Assembly: GCA_027364655.1 (NCBI GenBank)
Contig: DAHXOX010000092.1
Coordinates: 40,155 to 104,154, forward strand
Direction: 5' to 3'
Length of the DNA stretch: 64,000 nt
Origin: Paludibacter sp.
GTDB lineage: Bacteria; Bacteroidota; Bacteroidia; Bacteroidales; Paludibacteraceae
Made by a program: the position numbers and the translations under genes. This document shows positions 26,313 to 34,538 of this stretch, in pieces; within the stretch, counting starts at the first letter, position 1, and every line of letters starts with the position of its first letter. Below the pieces are notes generated by a model. That model made no database searches. It had not been told where the DNA came from and saw only the letters and a program-made list of their open reading frames with translations.

Positions 26313-29129
26313 ATGAAAAAACAGCTATCCTTTATTTTATTTTGCTTACTCTCAGGCTTTATTTCCGGACAAACGCTAAGTGTTAAAGGGCATGTTGAAG
26401 ACTCTAAACATCACCCTTTGCCAGGTGCAACGGTTTATTTATCTTTGAAAAATACTCCAAATCAACACAAAGGCAATGTGACAGGCAATGATGGTTCATT
26501 CACAATCACCGGATTGTATGTTGGAACCTATATTATGCAAGTTTCTTTTGTGGGATTTAGCACGATTTCGGAAACGGTAAAAATTACTCAAAATGGACAA
26601 GATCTTGGGACCATTATTTTACACGAAAAATCAGTAGCATTAAACGAAGTAACCGCCGTTGGACGTTTAAGTAGAGCTGTACAAGTTTCGGATACAATGA
26701 GTTACAATGCTGATGCTTTTAAAACCATTCAAGGAGCCAGTGCTGAAACATTGATATCTAAAATGCCAGGTATTGTGGTAGATAACCAAGGTAATATTCA
26801 GGCACAAGGAGAAACGGTTAAAAATGTGTTAGTTGATGGAAAACCATTTTTTAATGGCGATCCAACATTAGCACTGAAAAATCTGCCGGCAGATATTGTT
26901 CAAAATATTGAAGTATTCGACAAACAAAGCGATCAGGCTGCATTTACAGGTTTTGATGACGGAAATTCAATAAAAACCATTAATGTAGTTACACGTCGTA
27001 AAATGCAAATAGGAGTTTTTGGAAAGATTATAGATGGCATTGGAGAAGATCATTCACATGATGTTGATTATCAAAGCTCAGCATCTGTTAATATTTTTGA
27101 TGGCAATCGACGCATCACCCTGTTAGGTATGTCCAACAACATTAACCAACAGAACTTCTCACAATTAGATCTTGCCAATGTGATGGGTGGCGGCGGCGGT
27201 ACAACCAAAACTAACGCAGGAGGTTTTAACTACACCGATAATTGGGGGTCAAAAATCACTGTGACAAGCGGCTATTTTTTCAATATGACCGATAATTTGA
27301 GAAATCAAACGGTGGCACGTACTTATTTTGATGCGGCAGATGCCGGAAGAACGTATAATGAAATAGATCACGCCAACTCAACAAATTACAATCATCGGTT
27401 TAATATGAAATTGGATTATAGACCTGATGCAAATAACTGGCTTACGTTCACTCCGTCTTTAAGTTTTCAACGGAATATCAACAGTAGCACGATGTTTGGT
27501 CAAACCTTTTTAAATGGTGCTCTAAACAATCAAACATCAAATCAAAGCAATAATGCAACAACTGCCAGTAATATTTCACTATCGTTGCTCTATCGTCACC
27601 GTTTTAGTAAACCCGGCAGAACCATTTCAGCGTATGCCAATTATGGTTCAAACACCAATCATCAAGATGGTTATTATGAAGCACACAGTTTCTTCAATTC
27701 CCAAATTGATACAACCAATTCGTATCAAACGCTGCTAAACAATTCGAATGGGTACAACTGGGGAACCAGCTTGATTTATACTGAGCCTGTCAGTACACAT
27801 GGGATGTTACAAGCCTCATATCGTGTAAATTATAATCATCGGAACATTGATCAACGCGATTATCAATATTTTACGCAACAACTTGATACAACGCTGTCAA
27901 ATGTTTACAACAGCGATTATTTGACACAAAGCGGAGGAATCGGATATCGCTATCGGAACATTAATGGGTTAATGATGATGGCTAACCTGAATTTGCAACA
28001 TGCCACTTTGCAAGGCGATGAAATGTTTCCATTGCCTCTCAATACTCATTTTGCTTATACCAGCTTATTGCCGATGGTTATGTTAAATTATAAGATAAGC
28101 CCTATTAGTTCGGTACACTTTATGCTTCGTTCATCAACATCGGCGCCATCTATTCAACAATTAGAAAATGTAGTTAATAATAGGAATCCATTGATGGTGA
28201 CAGGCGGTAATCCCAGTTTAAGCCAACAAACCTCCAACCGTGCATTACTACGATACACGCTAACGCCAACCAGTGGGCAAACACTGATCATCATGTTAAG
28301 TGCAGGAAATACCAGCAACTACATCGGAAATTCAACATTTATAGCTCAACGGGATTCGTTACTTCAGGGCGGTGTCTTGTTGAACAAAGGAGCTCGATAC
28401 AGCTATCCTGTGAATCTATCGGGCAATTGGAGCGGAAGTTCCTTAGTAACGTATGGATTTCCGGTAGAATTTTTAAAAAGTAATTTGAACCTCTCCACCA
28501 TGCTTACCTACAACAGGCTCCCTTCAATTTATAACGGAATTACAGAAGTTACTAATAATTATGTGGTTATGCCCAAGGCAATCTTGGGAAGCAACATAAG
28601 CGATAAATTAGACTTTACGCTAAGTTATGGAGCTTCTTTCAACATGGCGCGTAATCAAATGTTTCCAAATCAAAACAGTACATATTTGAATCAAACCGCG
28701 CAATTCAAATTTGACTGGATATTATGGGATAATTTTACGTTTGAAAATGTGTTAACTTATCAAGGTAATTCAGGCATGTCTAACGGATACAATCAAAACT
28801 ACCTTTTGTGGAATACTTCTGTAGGGAAGAAAATTTTTAATAATCAACGAGGTGAGATAAAATTGCAAGCCTACGATTTATTGCATCAAAACAAATCGTT
28901 GACACAGAATGTATACGACACATACTATCAAGATGTTTCCTCCAATGTAATGCAACCCTATGTGATGCTAACTTTCACTTACGATTTACGTAACTTCAAG
29001 GGATCGCAATACCAAAAACAACAACAAACAGAACGCCATCACTGGAACGGTGTTCGGGGTGGACATCCTCCAGGGGGTATACCAATGGAACCTGGTGGTG
29101 GCGGATATCGGCATCCACCAATGGACTAA
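26313..29129 (+). CDS. TonB-dependent receptor-like outer-membrane beta-barrel protein
   Basis: 938 aa from ATG 26313, which opens directly with a signal peptide (MKKQLSFILFCLLSGFISG). An earlier in-frame ATG at 26274 adds 13 residues before it. Domains: a CarboxypepD-regulatory-like domain (about residues 22-105, VKGHVEDSKHHPLPGATVYL), a plug (about 125-235, with ETLISKMPGIVVDNQGNIQA and NVLVDGKPFFNGDP), then an OMP_b-brl_3-type barrel ending near VMLTFTYDLRNF. A tail of about 40 residues rich in His, Gly and Pro follows. The ligand is unknown; no SusD-like partner is adjacent. Confidence 0.88.
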   Translation: MKKQLSFILFCLLSGFISGQTLSVKGHVEDSKHHPLPGATVYLSLKNTPNQHKGNVTGNDGSFTITGLYVGTYIMQVSFVGFSTISETVKITQNGQDLGTIILHEKSVALNEVTAVGRLSRAVQVSDTMSYNADAFKTIQGASAETLISKMPGIVVDNQGNIQAQGETVKNVLVDGKPFFNGDPTLALKNLPADIVQNIEVFDKQSDQAAFTGFDDGNSIKTINVVTRRKMQIGVFGKIIDGIGEDHSHDVDYQSSASVNIFDGNRRITLLGMSNNINQQNFSQLDLANVMGGGGGTTKTNAGGFNYTDNWGSKITVTSGYFFNMTDNLRNQTVARTYFDAADAGRTYNEIDHANSTNYNHRFNMKLDYRPDANNWLTFTPSLSFQRNINSSTMFGQTFLNGALNNQTSNQSNNATTASNISLSLLYRHRFSKPGRTISAYANYGSNTNHQDGYYEAHSFFNSQIDTTNSYQTLLNNSNGYNWGTSLIYTEPVSTHGMLQASYRVNYNHRNIDQRDYQYFTQQLDTTLSNVYNSDYLTQSGGIGYRYRNINGLMMMANLNLQHATLQGDEMFPLPLNTHFAYTSLLPMVMLNYKISPISSVHFMLRSSTSAPSIQQLENVVNNRNPLMVTGGNPSLSQQTSNRALLRYTLTPTSGQTLIIMLSAGNTSNYIGNSTFIAQRDSLLQGGVLLNKGARYSYPVNLSGNWSGSSLVTYGFPVEFLKSNLNLSTMLTYNRLPSIYNGITEVTNNYVVMPKAILGSNISDKLDFTLSYGASFNMARNQMFPNQNSTYLNQTAQFKFDWILWDNFTFENVLTYQGNSGMSNGYNQNYLLWNTSVGKKIFNNQRGEIKLQAYDLLHQNKSLTQNVYDTYYQDVSSNVMQPYVMLTFTYDLRNFKGSQYQKQQQTERHHWNGVRGGHPPGGIPMEPGGGGYRHPPMD

Positions 29130-29140
29130 TAAACTGATTA

Positions 29141-29683
29141 TCAATAAGCATTGTAAGAGAGAATCTCAGAAAGAGGTTTTCTCTTTTTTGTGCGATGAGG
29201 TTGAGCCGAATACCCAAGTAAAATGATCATCAGAACCCGTTTTGAAGAAGGAATATGAAGAACCTTTTGAATTTTTTGTTCATCAAACCAACCAATCACA
29301 CATGACCCCAATCCCTCGTCAGTTGCTGCTAAAATGATATGAGCCGCTAAAATACCTAAATCAAGATGCGGATAATGTTTATGCTGCGTCCAACTACCAA
29401 ACGAAGAAAGAAGATTCGCTCTTTCTTCGACAATAACCAATTGAATGGGAGCTTGTTTTGTAAAATGATTTACACCAACTACTCGATTGGAAGTTGCATC
29501 GGCAATGACATTTCGCACTTCCGGTTCATTCACTACAATAATTTTCCATGGTTGTGCATTGCAAGCAGAAGGCGATAATCGGGCAGTTTCAAAAATACGC
29601 TCAAGCTTTTCTTTTTCAACAGGTTGGTCGATATATGCACGATCACTTTGGCGTTCAGCTACAAGATCATAGAAACGCTTCAT
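29141..29683 (-). CDS. nitroreductase family protein
   Basis: FMN-dependent NAD(P)H oxidoreductase fold, 180 aa. FMN-phosphate contacts are in AERQSDRAYIDQPVEKEKL, and the LSPSACNAQPWKIIVV block (S-x-x-N-x-Q-P-W) is diagnostic. DEGLGSCVIGWFDEQKIQKV and LLGYSAQPHRTKKRKPLSEI complete the family pattern. The substrate is unknown. It is 9 bp behind the YhcH-like gene on the same strand, at the end of the polysaccharide block. A hairpin for the convergent barrel gene lies in its last codons. Confidence 0.88.
   Translation of the reverse strand: MKRFYDLVAERQSDRAYIDQPVEKEKLERIFETARLSPSACNAQPWKIIVVNEPEVRNVIADATSNRVVGVNHFTKQAPIQLVIVEERANLLSSFGSWTQHKHYPHLDLGILAAHIILAATDEGLGSCVIGWFDEQKIQKVLHIPSSKRVLMIILLGYSAQPHRTKKRKPLSEILSYNAY
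29155..29189 (+). terminator. terminator of the barrel gene, inside the convergent nitroreductase gene
   Basis: AAGAGAGAATC pairs with GGTTTTCTCTT (29155-29165 with 29175-29185, two or three G-U pairs) around a 9-nt loop, then T4. It is 25 bp past the TonB-receptor-like stop and overlaps the 3' end of the nitroreductase gene. Confidence 0.5.
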
Positions 29684-29692
29684 ATTGGGGAG

Positions 29693-30295
29693 TTATTTAA
29701 CCATGATTTTGAATACAATTTTGCGAACTAAACTTTTTTCTCCAAATTGAATATTCGTGAAATGCGCTTGACTTGGAAAAAAGACAAAAAAGTATTGTGG
29801 AGTAGCTACATAATATGGAAAAATAGGTAACGAATAATGTCCGACATCTTTTGTTGGGTCATAAGGTTCAACTACTTTAGCATCGGACAATTTACCACTT
29901 CCCATTAATTCTCTTCCGGAAACAACATACTGAAAATCGATATATTTGCGATGAGCTTCTAATAGTTGTTTACCTGGGTCATGAGTTGTATATTCTTGCA
30001 CGTTCACAAATACTTTATCACTCAATACTTTTCTTCCCAAAGGCAAAGTGCTCAAATTATTATGAGTAAGGAATTGACACACAGCTTTCCACCGATTGGG
30101 ATGTAGCTTTATGTGCTGATAAAGCAATGGTGCATTTACTGAAGGTGCAGGAATGGCAGCAACTCCCTCTTTTGCAAAGTAATTTTTCACCCAAACATTG
30201 GCCTGTTGTTCAGTTAACTCTGACTTTATTTTTTGCTGCTGAGCCACAACATTCATGCCAAACAAGCAAATCAACAAAAGTGATACGTATCTCAT
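29693..30295 (-). CDS. secreted YhcH/YjgK/YiaL (EbgC/TabA-like) family protein
   Basis: 200 aa. The C-terminal about 150 residues are a DUF386/YhcH cupin-like domain with the conserved EAHRKYIDFQYVVSGRE block (Glu, His and Asp of the putative metal site) and a FFPSQAHFTNIQFG end. Unlike the usual cytoplasmic members, this one begins with a signal peptide (MRYVSLLLICLFGMNVVAQ) followed by a helical linker, so it should be periplasmic or exported. Family members are linked to sugar-acid or N-acetylneuraminate handling and to biofilm phenotypes (TabA). It is 24 bp behind ugd. Confidence 0.8.
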   Translation of the reverse strand: MRYVSLLLICLFGMNVVAQQQKIKSELTEQQANVWVKNYFAKEGVAAIPAPSVNAPLLYQHIKLHPNRWKAVCQFLTHNNLSTLPLGRKVLSDKVFVNVQEYTTHDPGKQLLEAHRKYIDFQYVVSGRELMGSGKLSDAKVVEPYDPTKDVGHYSLPIFPYYVATPQYFFVFFPSQAHFTNIQFGEKSLVRKIVFKIMVK

Positions 30296-30319
30296 TACAA
30301 TTAAATGAATGTTAGTTTT

Positions 30320-31660
30320 TTATACTCCAATACCTTCATAATTGAAACCAACCTCCATGACTTCTTTCTTATCATAAATATTTCGACCATCCAAAATGAC
30401 AGGATGTTTCATTAATTTTTTGATTATTTGCCAGTTAGGCATTCTAAATTCTTTCCATTCTGTCACCAACATCAAAGCATCGGCATCATTGACTGCATCA
30501 TAAATATCGGTTGAGAAATAAATCAATTGTTGCTGATCATCATTCAATTCCCGATTGATCGTCAATTGTGCTTTTTCAATGGCAATAGGATCGAAAACTT
30601 TTACATGACAACCGGCATCCACAAGTTTACGAATTAACACCAAAGCAGGAGCTTCACGCACATCATCAGTATTAGGCTTAAAAGAAAGTCCCCAAATAGC
30701 AACTACTTTTTCATCTAATTTCCCTCCATCAAAAGATGCTACAAATTTATCAAATAAAATAGATTTCTGTCGTTCATTGACTCCATCAACCGATTGTAAT
30801 ATATCCATTGAACATCCATGCTTATGAGCAGTCTGAATCAATGCACGAACATCTTTCGGGAAACAGGATCCACCATAACCAATACCCGAATAAAGAAACT
30901 TTGTACCAATACGACTATCTGTACTAATACCTTTTCGCACCATATTAACGTCAGCACCAACTTTCTCGCACAAATTTGCAATTTCATTCATAAAACTTAT
31001 TCGCGTAGCTAACATGGCATTAGCTGCATATTTTGTCAATTCTGCTGAAGGAACATCCATGAAAATGACACGAAAATTATTCAATAAAAATGGTCGGTAC
31101 AATTGCGTCATCAACTTTTGCGCTTGTTCCGTTTCAATTCCAACAACTACTCTATCGGGACTCATAAAATCACTAATGGCATCTCCTTCTTTGAGAAATT
31201 CAGGATTAGATGCAACGTCAAAAGAAATATTTACACCGCGTTTATCCAATTCTTCTTGAATTATAGCCTTAACCTTTTGAGCCGTACCAACTGGAACCGT
31301 ACTTTTGGTAACTACTAAAACATAGTGAGACAAGTGCTTTCCGATAGTTTGAGCTACTTCAAAAACATAACGCATGTCAGCGCTTCCGTCTTCACCCGGC
31401 GGTGTCCCAACAGCGCTAAAAACCACTTCTACATTGTCTAATACCGAAAGTAAAGAAGTTGTGAAATGAAGGCGATTTGCTTTCATATTTCGAGCAACCA
31501 TTTCTTCAAGCCCTGGCTCAAAAATGGGAATTACTCCTTTCTTTAATTGTTCAATTTTTGTTTCATCAATATCAACACACGTTACTTGCACGCCCATTTC
31601 AGCAAAACAAGCACCAGTGACAAGTCCTACATAGCCAGTTCCAATGATTGCAATATTCAT
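30320..31660 (-). CDS. ugd: UDP-glucose / nucleotide-sugar 6-dehydrogenase
   Basis: Oxidises a UDP- or GDP-sugar to the uronic acid for polysaccharide synthesis; 446 aa. NAD-binding IGTGYVGLVTGACFAEMG at the start, KSTVPVGTAQKV and ASNPEFLKEGDAI in the middle, the catalytic Cys in GIGYGGSCFPKDVRALIQ near residue 260, and the C-terminal WGLSFKPNTDDVREAPAL. It lies downstream of the Wzc-like kinase, whose relatives in other bacteria phosphorylate this class of enzyme. UDP-glucose is the most likely substrate, but this was not proven from sequence. Confidence 0.93.
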   Translation of the reverse strand: MNIAIIGTGYVGLVTGACFAEMGVQVTCVDIDETKIEQLKKGVIPIFEPGLEEMVARNMKANRLHFTTSLLSVLDNVEVVFSAVGTPPGEDGSADMRYVFEVAQTIGKHLSHYVLVVTKSTVPVGTAQKVKAIIQEELDKRGVNISFDVASNPEFLKEGDAISDFMSPDRVVVGIETEQAQKLMTQLYRPFLLNNFRVIFMDVPSAELTKYAANAMLATRISFMNEIANLCEKVGADVNMVRKGISTDSRIGTKFLYSGIGYGGSCFPKDVRALIQTAHKHGCSMDILQSVDGVNERQKSILFDKFVASFDGGKLDEKVVAIWGLSFKPNTDDVREAPALVLIRKLVDAGCHVKVFDPIAIEKAQLTINRELNDDQQQLIYFSTDIYDAVNDADALMLVTEWKEFRMPNWQIIKKLMKHPVILDGRNIYDKKEVMEVGFNYEGIGV

Positions 31661-31671
31661 GTTTTAAACTT

Positions 31672-31709
31672 TATTTATATGTTTTCTTTAGATGGGTTTC
31701 TTTTTTATA
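31672..31709. repeat. 38-bp perfect direct repeat, copy next to ugd
   Basis: Identical over 38 bp to 32040-32077 (begins TATTTATATGTTTTC on the plus strand). It lies in the leader of ugd, ending 12 bp upstream of its ATG. With the other copy it brackets the detached kinase C-terminal fragment, giving a 368-bp repeat unit. Confidence 0.9.
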
Positions 31710-31744
31710 CTCGACAAGGGATTATTTTGCTATATGATTTTCGA

Positions 31745-32134
31745 TTACTCCTCATAATAATCCTTGGTATAGTCTTTTCCTGCTTTCTTTCTCCCGTAAT
31801 AACCATATCCATAACGATGATAACCATAATGATAACCATATCCTGATTTTGAAGTATCTAAATCATTTAATACTATGCCGATATGATATATCCCGTCCAT
31901 TTTTAATTGTCGAATGACAGTTTTAAAGAACTTCTTATCTGTTTTTTTACTTCGTGCCAAATAAATCACCGTATCAGCTATCGACATAAGTGGGTACGCA
32001 TCAGCAACGATTCCAACAGGACTTGTGTCGATGATAATATATTTATATGTTTTCTTTAGATGGGTTTCTTTTTTATAATCACCAAGATCATATTTTGCAA
32101 TAACCAGAAAATAGGATATTCGATTACTCCTCAT
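31745..32134 (-). pseudogene. detached C-terminal fragment of a Wzc-like tyrosine kinase (129 codons, possibly translated)
   Basis: The last 98 residues match those of the intact kinase (32124-34511) except one Leu/Ile change: Walker B YIIIDTSPVGIVADAYPLMS, then the Tyr-rich tail. No Walker A or A', no periplasmic domain. Between the copies I count 17 nucleotide differences over 297, of which 16 are synonymous third-position changes. An ATG at 32134 overlaps the kinase stop codon by 11 nt, allowing coupled translation of a 129-aa product starting MRSNRISYFLVIAKYDLG. It is either a remnant of a second full kinase gene or a small functional phospho-acceptor-like protein; I class it as a pseudogene only because it is truncated. 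Confidence 0.7.
32040..32077. repeat. 38-bp perfect direct repeat, copy inside the kinase fragment
   Basis: Partner of 31672-31709. Here it lies in frame in the detached fragment (encoding YKKETHLKKTYK). The last codons resemble the QLKQTYQ of the intact kinase with a few substitutions, so the repeat partly derives from kinase coding sequence. Confidence 0.9.
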
Positions 32135-34511
32135 AATAATCCTTGGTATAGTCTTTCCCTGCTTTCTTTCTCCCGTAATAACCATATCCATAGCGATGAT
32201 ATCCGTAATGATAACCATATCCTGATTTTGAAGTATCTAAATCATTCAATACTATCCCGATATGATATATCCCGTCCATTTTTAATTGTCGGATAACTGT
32301 TTTAAAAAACTTCTTATCTGTTTTTTTACTTCGTGCCAAATAAATCACAGTATCTGCTAAAGACATAAGTGGATATGCATCAGCAACAATTCCAACAGGA
32401 CTTGTGTCGATGATAATATATTGATATGTTTGCTTTAATTGATTTATCAAGTCAAGTAACTTATTCGACCGAATTAATTCTCCCGGGTTCGGAGGTACAC
32501 TTCCAGAAAGCAATAAATCAAAATTAAAATCGGTAGTTGGATGAATTATAGCTTCTTCTAAAGTTAATTCATCAAGTAAAACATTGGTTATACCTACTTT
32601 ATTTTCTAAATTTAAAGAAGCAGCCAACGAAGGTTTACGGAGGTCTAACCCCACTAAGATGGTTTTTTCTCGGGTCATGGCACATATTGCAGCGTAGTTC
32701 AGACTAAAATAACTTTTACCGTCACCAGACTCAGTTGAGGTGACAACCACACAAGCAGCGTCATTTTTCTGTGCCACAAAATTTACACGTGTTCTGATAA
32801 TCCGATAAGCTTCTGCAACGGAAGATTTTGGATGTTTTATCACTGAAATTGTGGTAGCATTGATGACATGTGGAACATTGCCAAGATATGGAAAAGCAGT
32901 CATCTTTTCAATATCGCGTTTATCTATGATCTTCAGTTTCAGGAATTCTTTCAATATAATGATTAACAACGGGATCAATAAGCCAATAGCAATAGCCATC
33001 ATCATACTGCGTGACTTTTCTCCTCCATTAGTTACTGATATCATTCTTGCTCGCTCCAAGATTGTGTTATCGGGCACATTAGAGGCTTGTTGAATTTGTG
33101 CTTCAGCTCTTTTTTGCAGCAAATAAGTATAATAAGCATCGTTCATTTTGTATTGACGCTCAAAATTGCTCATTTTGTTTTCAATTTCAGGCAAGGATTC
33201 TAATTGTGTTGTTGCTTTTTGCTCTTGATTATCAATGTTTTGTTTTTCTATTTCAAAACCGGCCTGAACATTCTTTAAAGCATCTTCCATCGCATTGCGA
33301 ATACGCGTCAACTCATCCGTGTATTTTTCATAAAAGGGATTTTGTGGTGTTGTTTGACTCAGTTTTATTTGAGCAGCATTGAACTGATTTAATAATTCAA
33401 CCAAAATCGGATCAACAATACCTAAGCTGGATGGCGTCATAATTTGATCCTTATTGAGATTTCGCTTAATATAATTCTCCAAATAATGCAAATAGGTTTC
33501 TTTTAGTTGAAATTCTAAGCGTTTTTCTTCATACGATGTCAAATGCCCCATTAACGTACTGGAATAAGTATTCATATCGAATACTTGAGACGTTTTTCTG
33601 TAATCTTGTAATTTATTTTCAGAAAGATGTAATGAATCAGATATTTGATCTAATTGACTGTTTATGAAATCAATAGTTTTGCTTGCTTCTTCATTTTTGC
33701 GCTGTAAGTTATCAATTAAAAACTCATCGCATAGAACGTTCAAAAAATCAATATCTCGCTGATAGACAGGGCCTGTCATCGAAACAGACAATACAGTCGA
33801 ATTCGTTGTAACAAAATTCAGCGCAATGCGTGAAGAAAAATAATCGGCTAAATAGTCAGGCGATAAAAAGGCAAAATGGAGAAAGGCTTTATTTTGAAAG
33901 AGATCCGTTTTGTTGACAATAATCGTGAAATAATTCGTCGAAAGAAGCTCTCCATATTTTCCAGTAAATACCAATCTTCCCAATTGTTTATCTTTCTGAT
34001 GAATGATTTCAAACGAATTTCCATCAATATCGTGAAAATCAAATTGAACGCCATATACATTATCAGCAATTCGATCACTTTTTATATCAATAGGCGATAT
34101 GCCATATAAATTGTTCAATTTAAATCGTCCTTCTGTATAATAATCGACAGAAAGATCGATTTTCGATAAAGCTTTGCGAATTAGCTCATTCGATGTGAAA
34201 ATAATCATCTGATTATCAATGTTTTTATATGCAGTATTTAGATTAAACCCCTGCATTACCAATTGTGAGCTTTGAGAAGGTTGGCCAGCACCAATTAAAA
34301 TTTGAGCACTCACCTGATAAATAGGTTTCCATGTTCGATTGACTAAAAAAGCGATACCCAACGTCATAGCAAGAAAAAACACAAACAAGTACCAATGATG
34401 AAGGATTTTAAACAACCACTCCATAATGTCAAACGTGGATTCTTCTTCATCCATGTTTTGAAAATTAGAGCTTGGAGGTAAATAAGTAGGAGGTTTTGTA
34501 GAAGTATCCAT
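32124..34511 (-). CDS. wzc: Wzc-like polysaccharide co-polymerase with C-terminal tyrosine kinase
   Basis: 795 aa from the ATG at 34511 (the open frame extends to a TTG at 34526). Chain-length/export regulator: Wzz-type N-terminus with a transmembrane helix (about residues 40-62), a long periplasmic part with coiled coils (GNVR-like), a second helix near 500-520 (MMMAIAIGLLIPLLIIILKE), then a BY-kinase: Walker A STESGDGKS (about 590-600), Walker A' ILVGLDLRKP, Walker B YIIIDTSPVG (from 698). The last 32 residues contain 11 tyrosines in Gly-Tyr-His repeats, the autophosphorylation cluster. It follows wza-like genes by 27 bp. Confidence 0.92.
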   Translation of the reverse strand: MDTSTKPPTYLPPSSNFQNMDEEESTFDIMEWLFKILHHWYLFVFFLAMTLGIAFLVNRTWKPIYQVSAQILIGAGQPSQSSQLVMQGFNLNTAYKNIDNQMIIFTSNELIRKALSKIDLSVDYYTEGRFKLNNLYGISPIDIKSDRIADNVYGVQFDFHDIDGNSFEIIHQKDKQLGRLVFTGKYGELLSTNYFTIIVNKTDLFQNKAFLHFAFLSPDYLADYFSSRIALNFVTTNSTVLSVSMTGPVYQRDIDFLNVLCDEFLIDNLQRKNEEASKTIDFINSQLDQISDSLHLSENKLQDYRKTSQVFDMNTYSSTLMGHLTSYEEKRLEFQLKETYLHYLENYIKRNLNKDQIMTPSSLGIVDPILVELLNQFNAAQIKLSQTTPQNPFYEKYTDELTRIRNAMEDALKNVQAGFEIEKQNIDNQEQKATTQLESLPEIENKMSNFERQYKMNDAYYTYLLQKRAEAQIQQASNVPDNTILERARMISVTNGGEKSRSMMMAIAIGLLIPLLIIILKEFLKLKIIDKRDIEKMTAFPYLGNVPHVINATTISVIKHPKSSVAEAYRIIRTRVNFVAQKNDAACVVVTSTESGDGKSYFSLNYAAICAMTREKTILVGLDLRKPSLAASLNLENKVGITNVLLDELTLEEAIIHPTTDFNFDLLLSGSVPPNPGELIRSNKLLDLINQLKQTYQYIIIDTSPVGIVADAYPLMSLADTVIYLARSKKTDKKFFKTVIRQLKMDGIYHIGIVLNDLDTSKSGYGYHYGYHRYGYGYYGRKKAGKDYTKDYYEE

Positions 34512-34538
34512 AAGAAAAAGGGTCAAACCGGTTTTTTG

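Noticed and set aside
31745-32218. A 157-codon reading of the kinase fragment starting at 32218
   Set aside because: Its first 28 codons run out of frame through the end of the intact kinase gene; the ATG at 32134 is the more sensible start.
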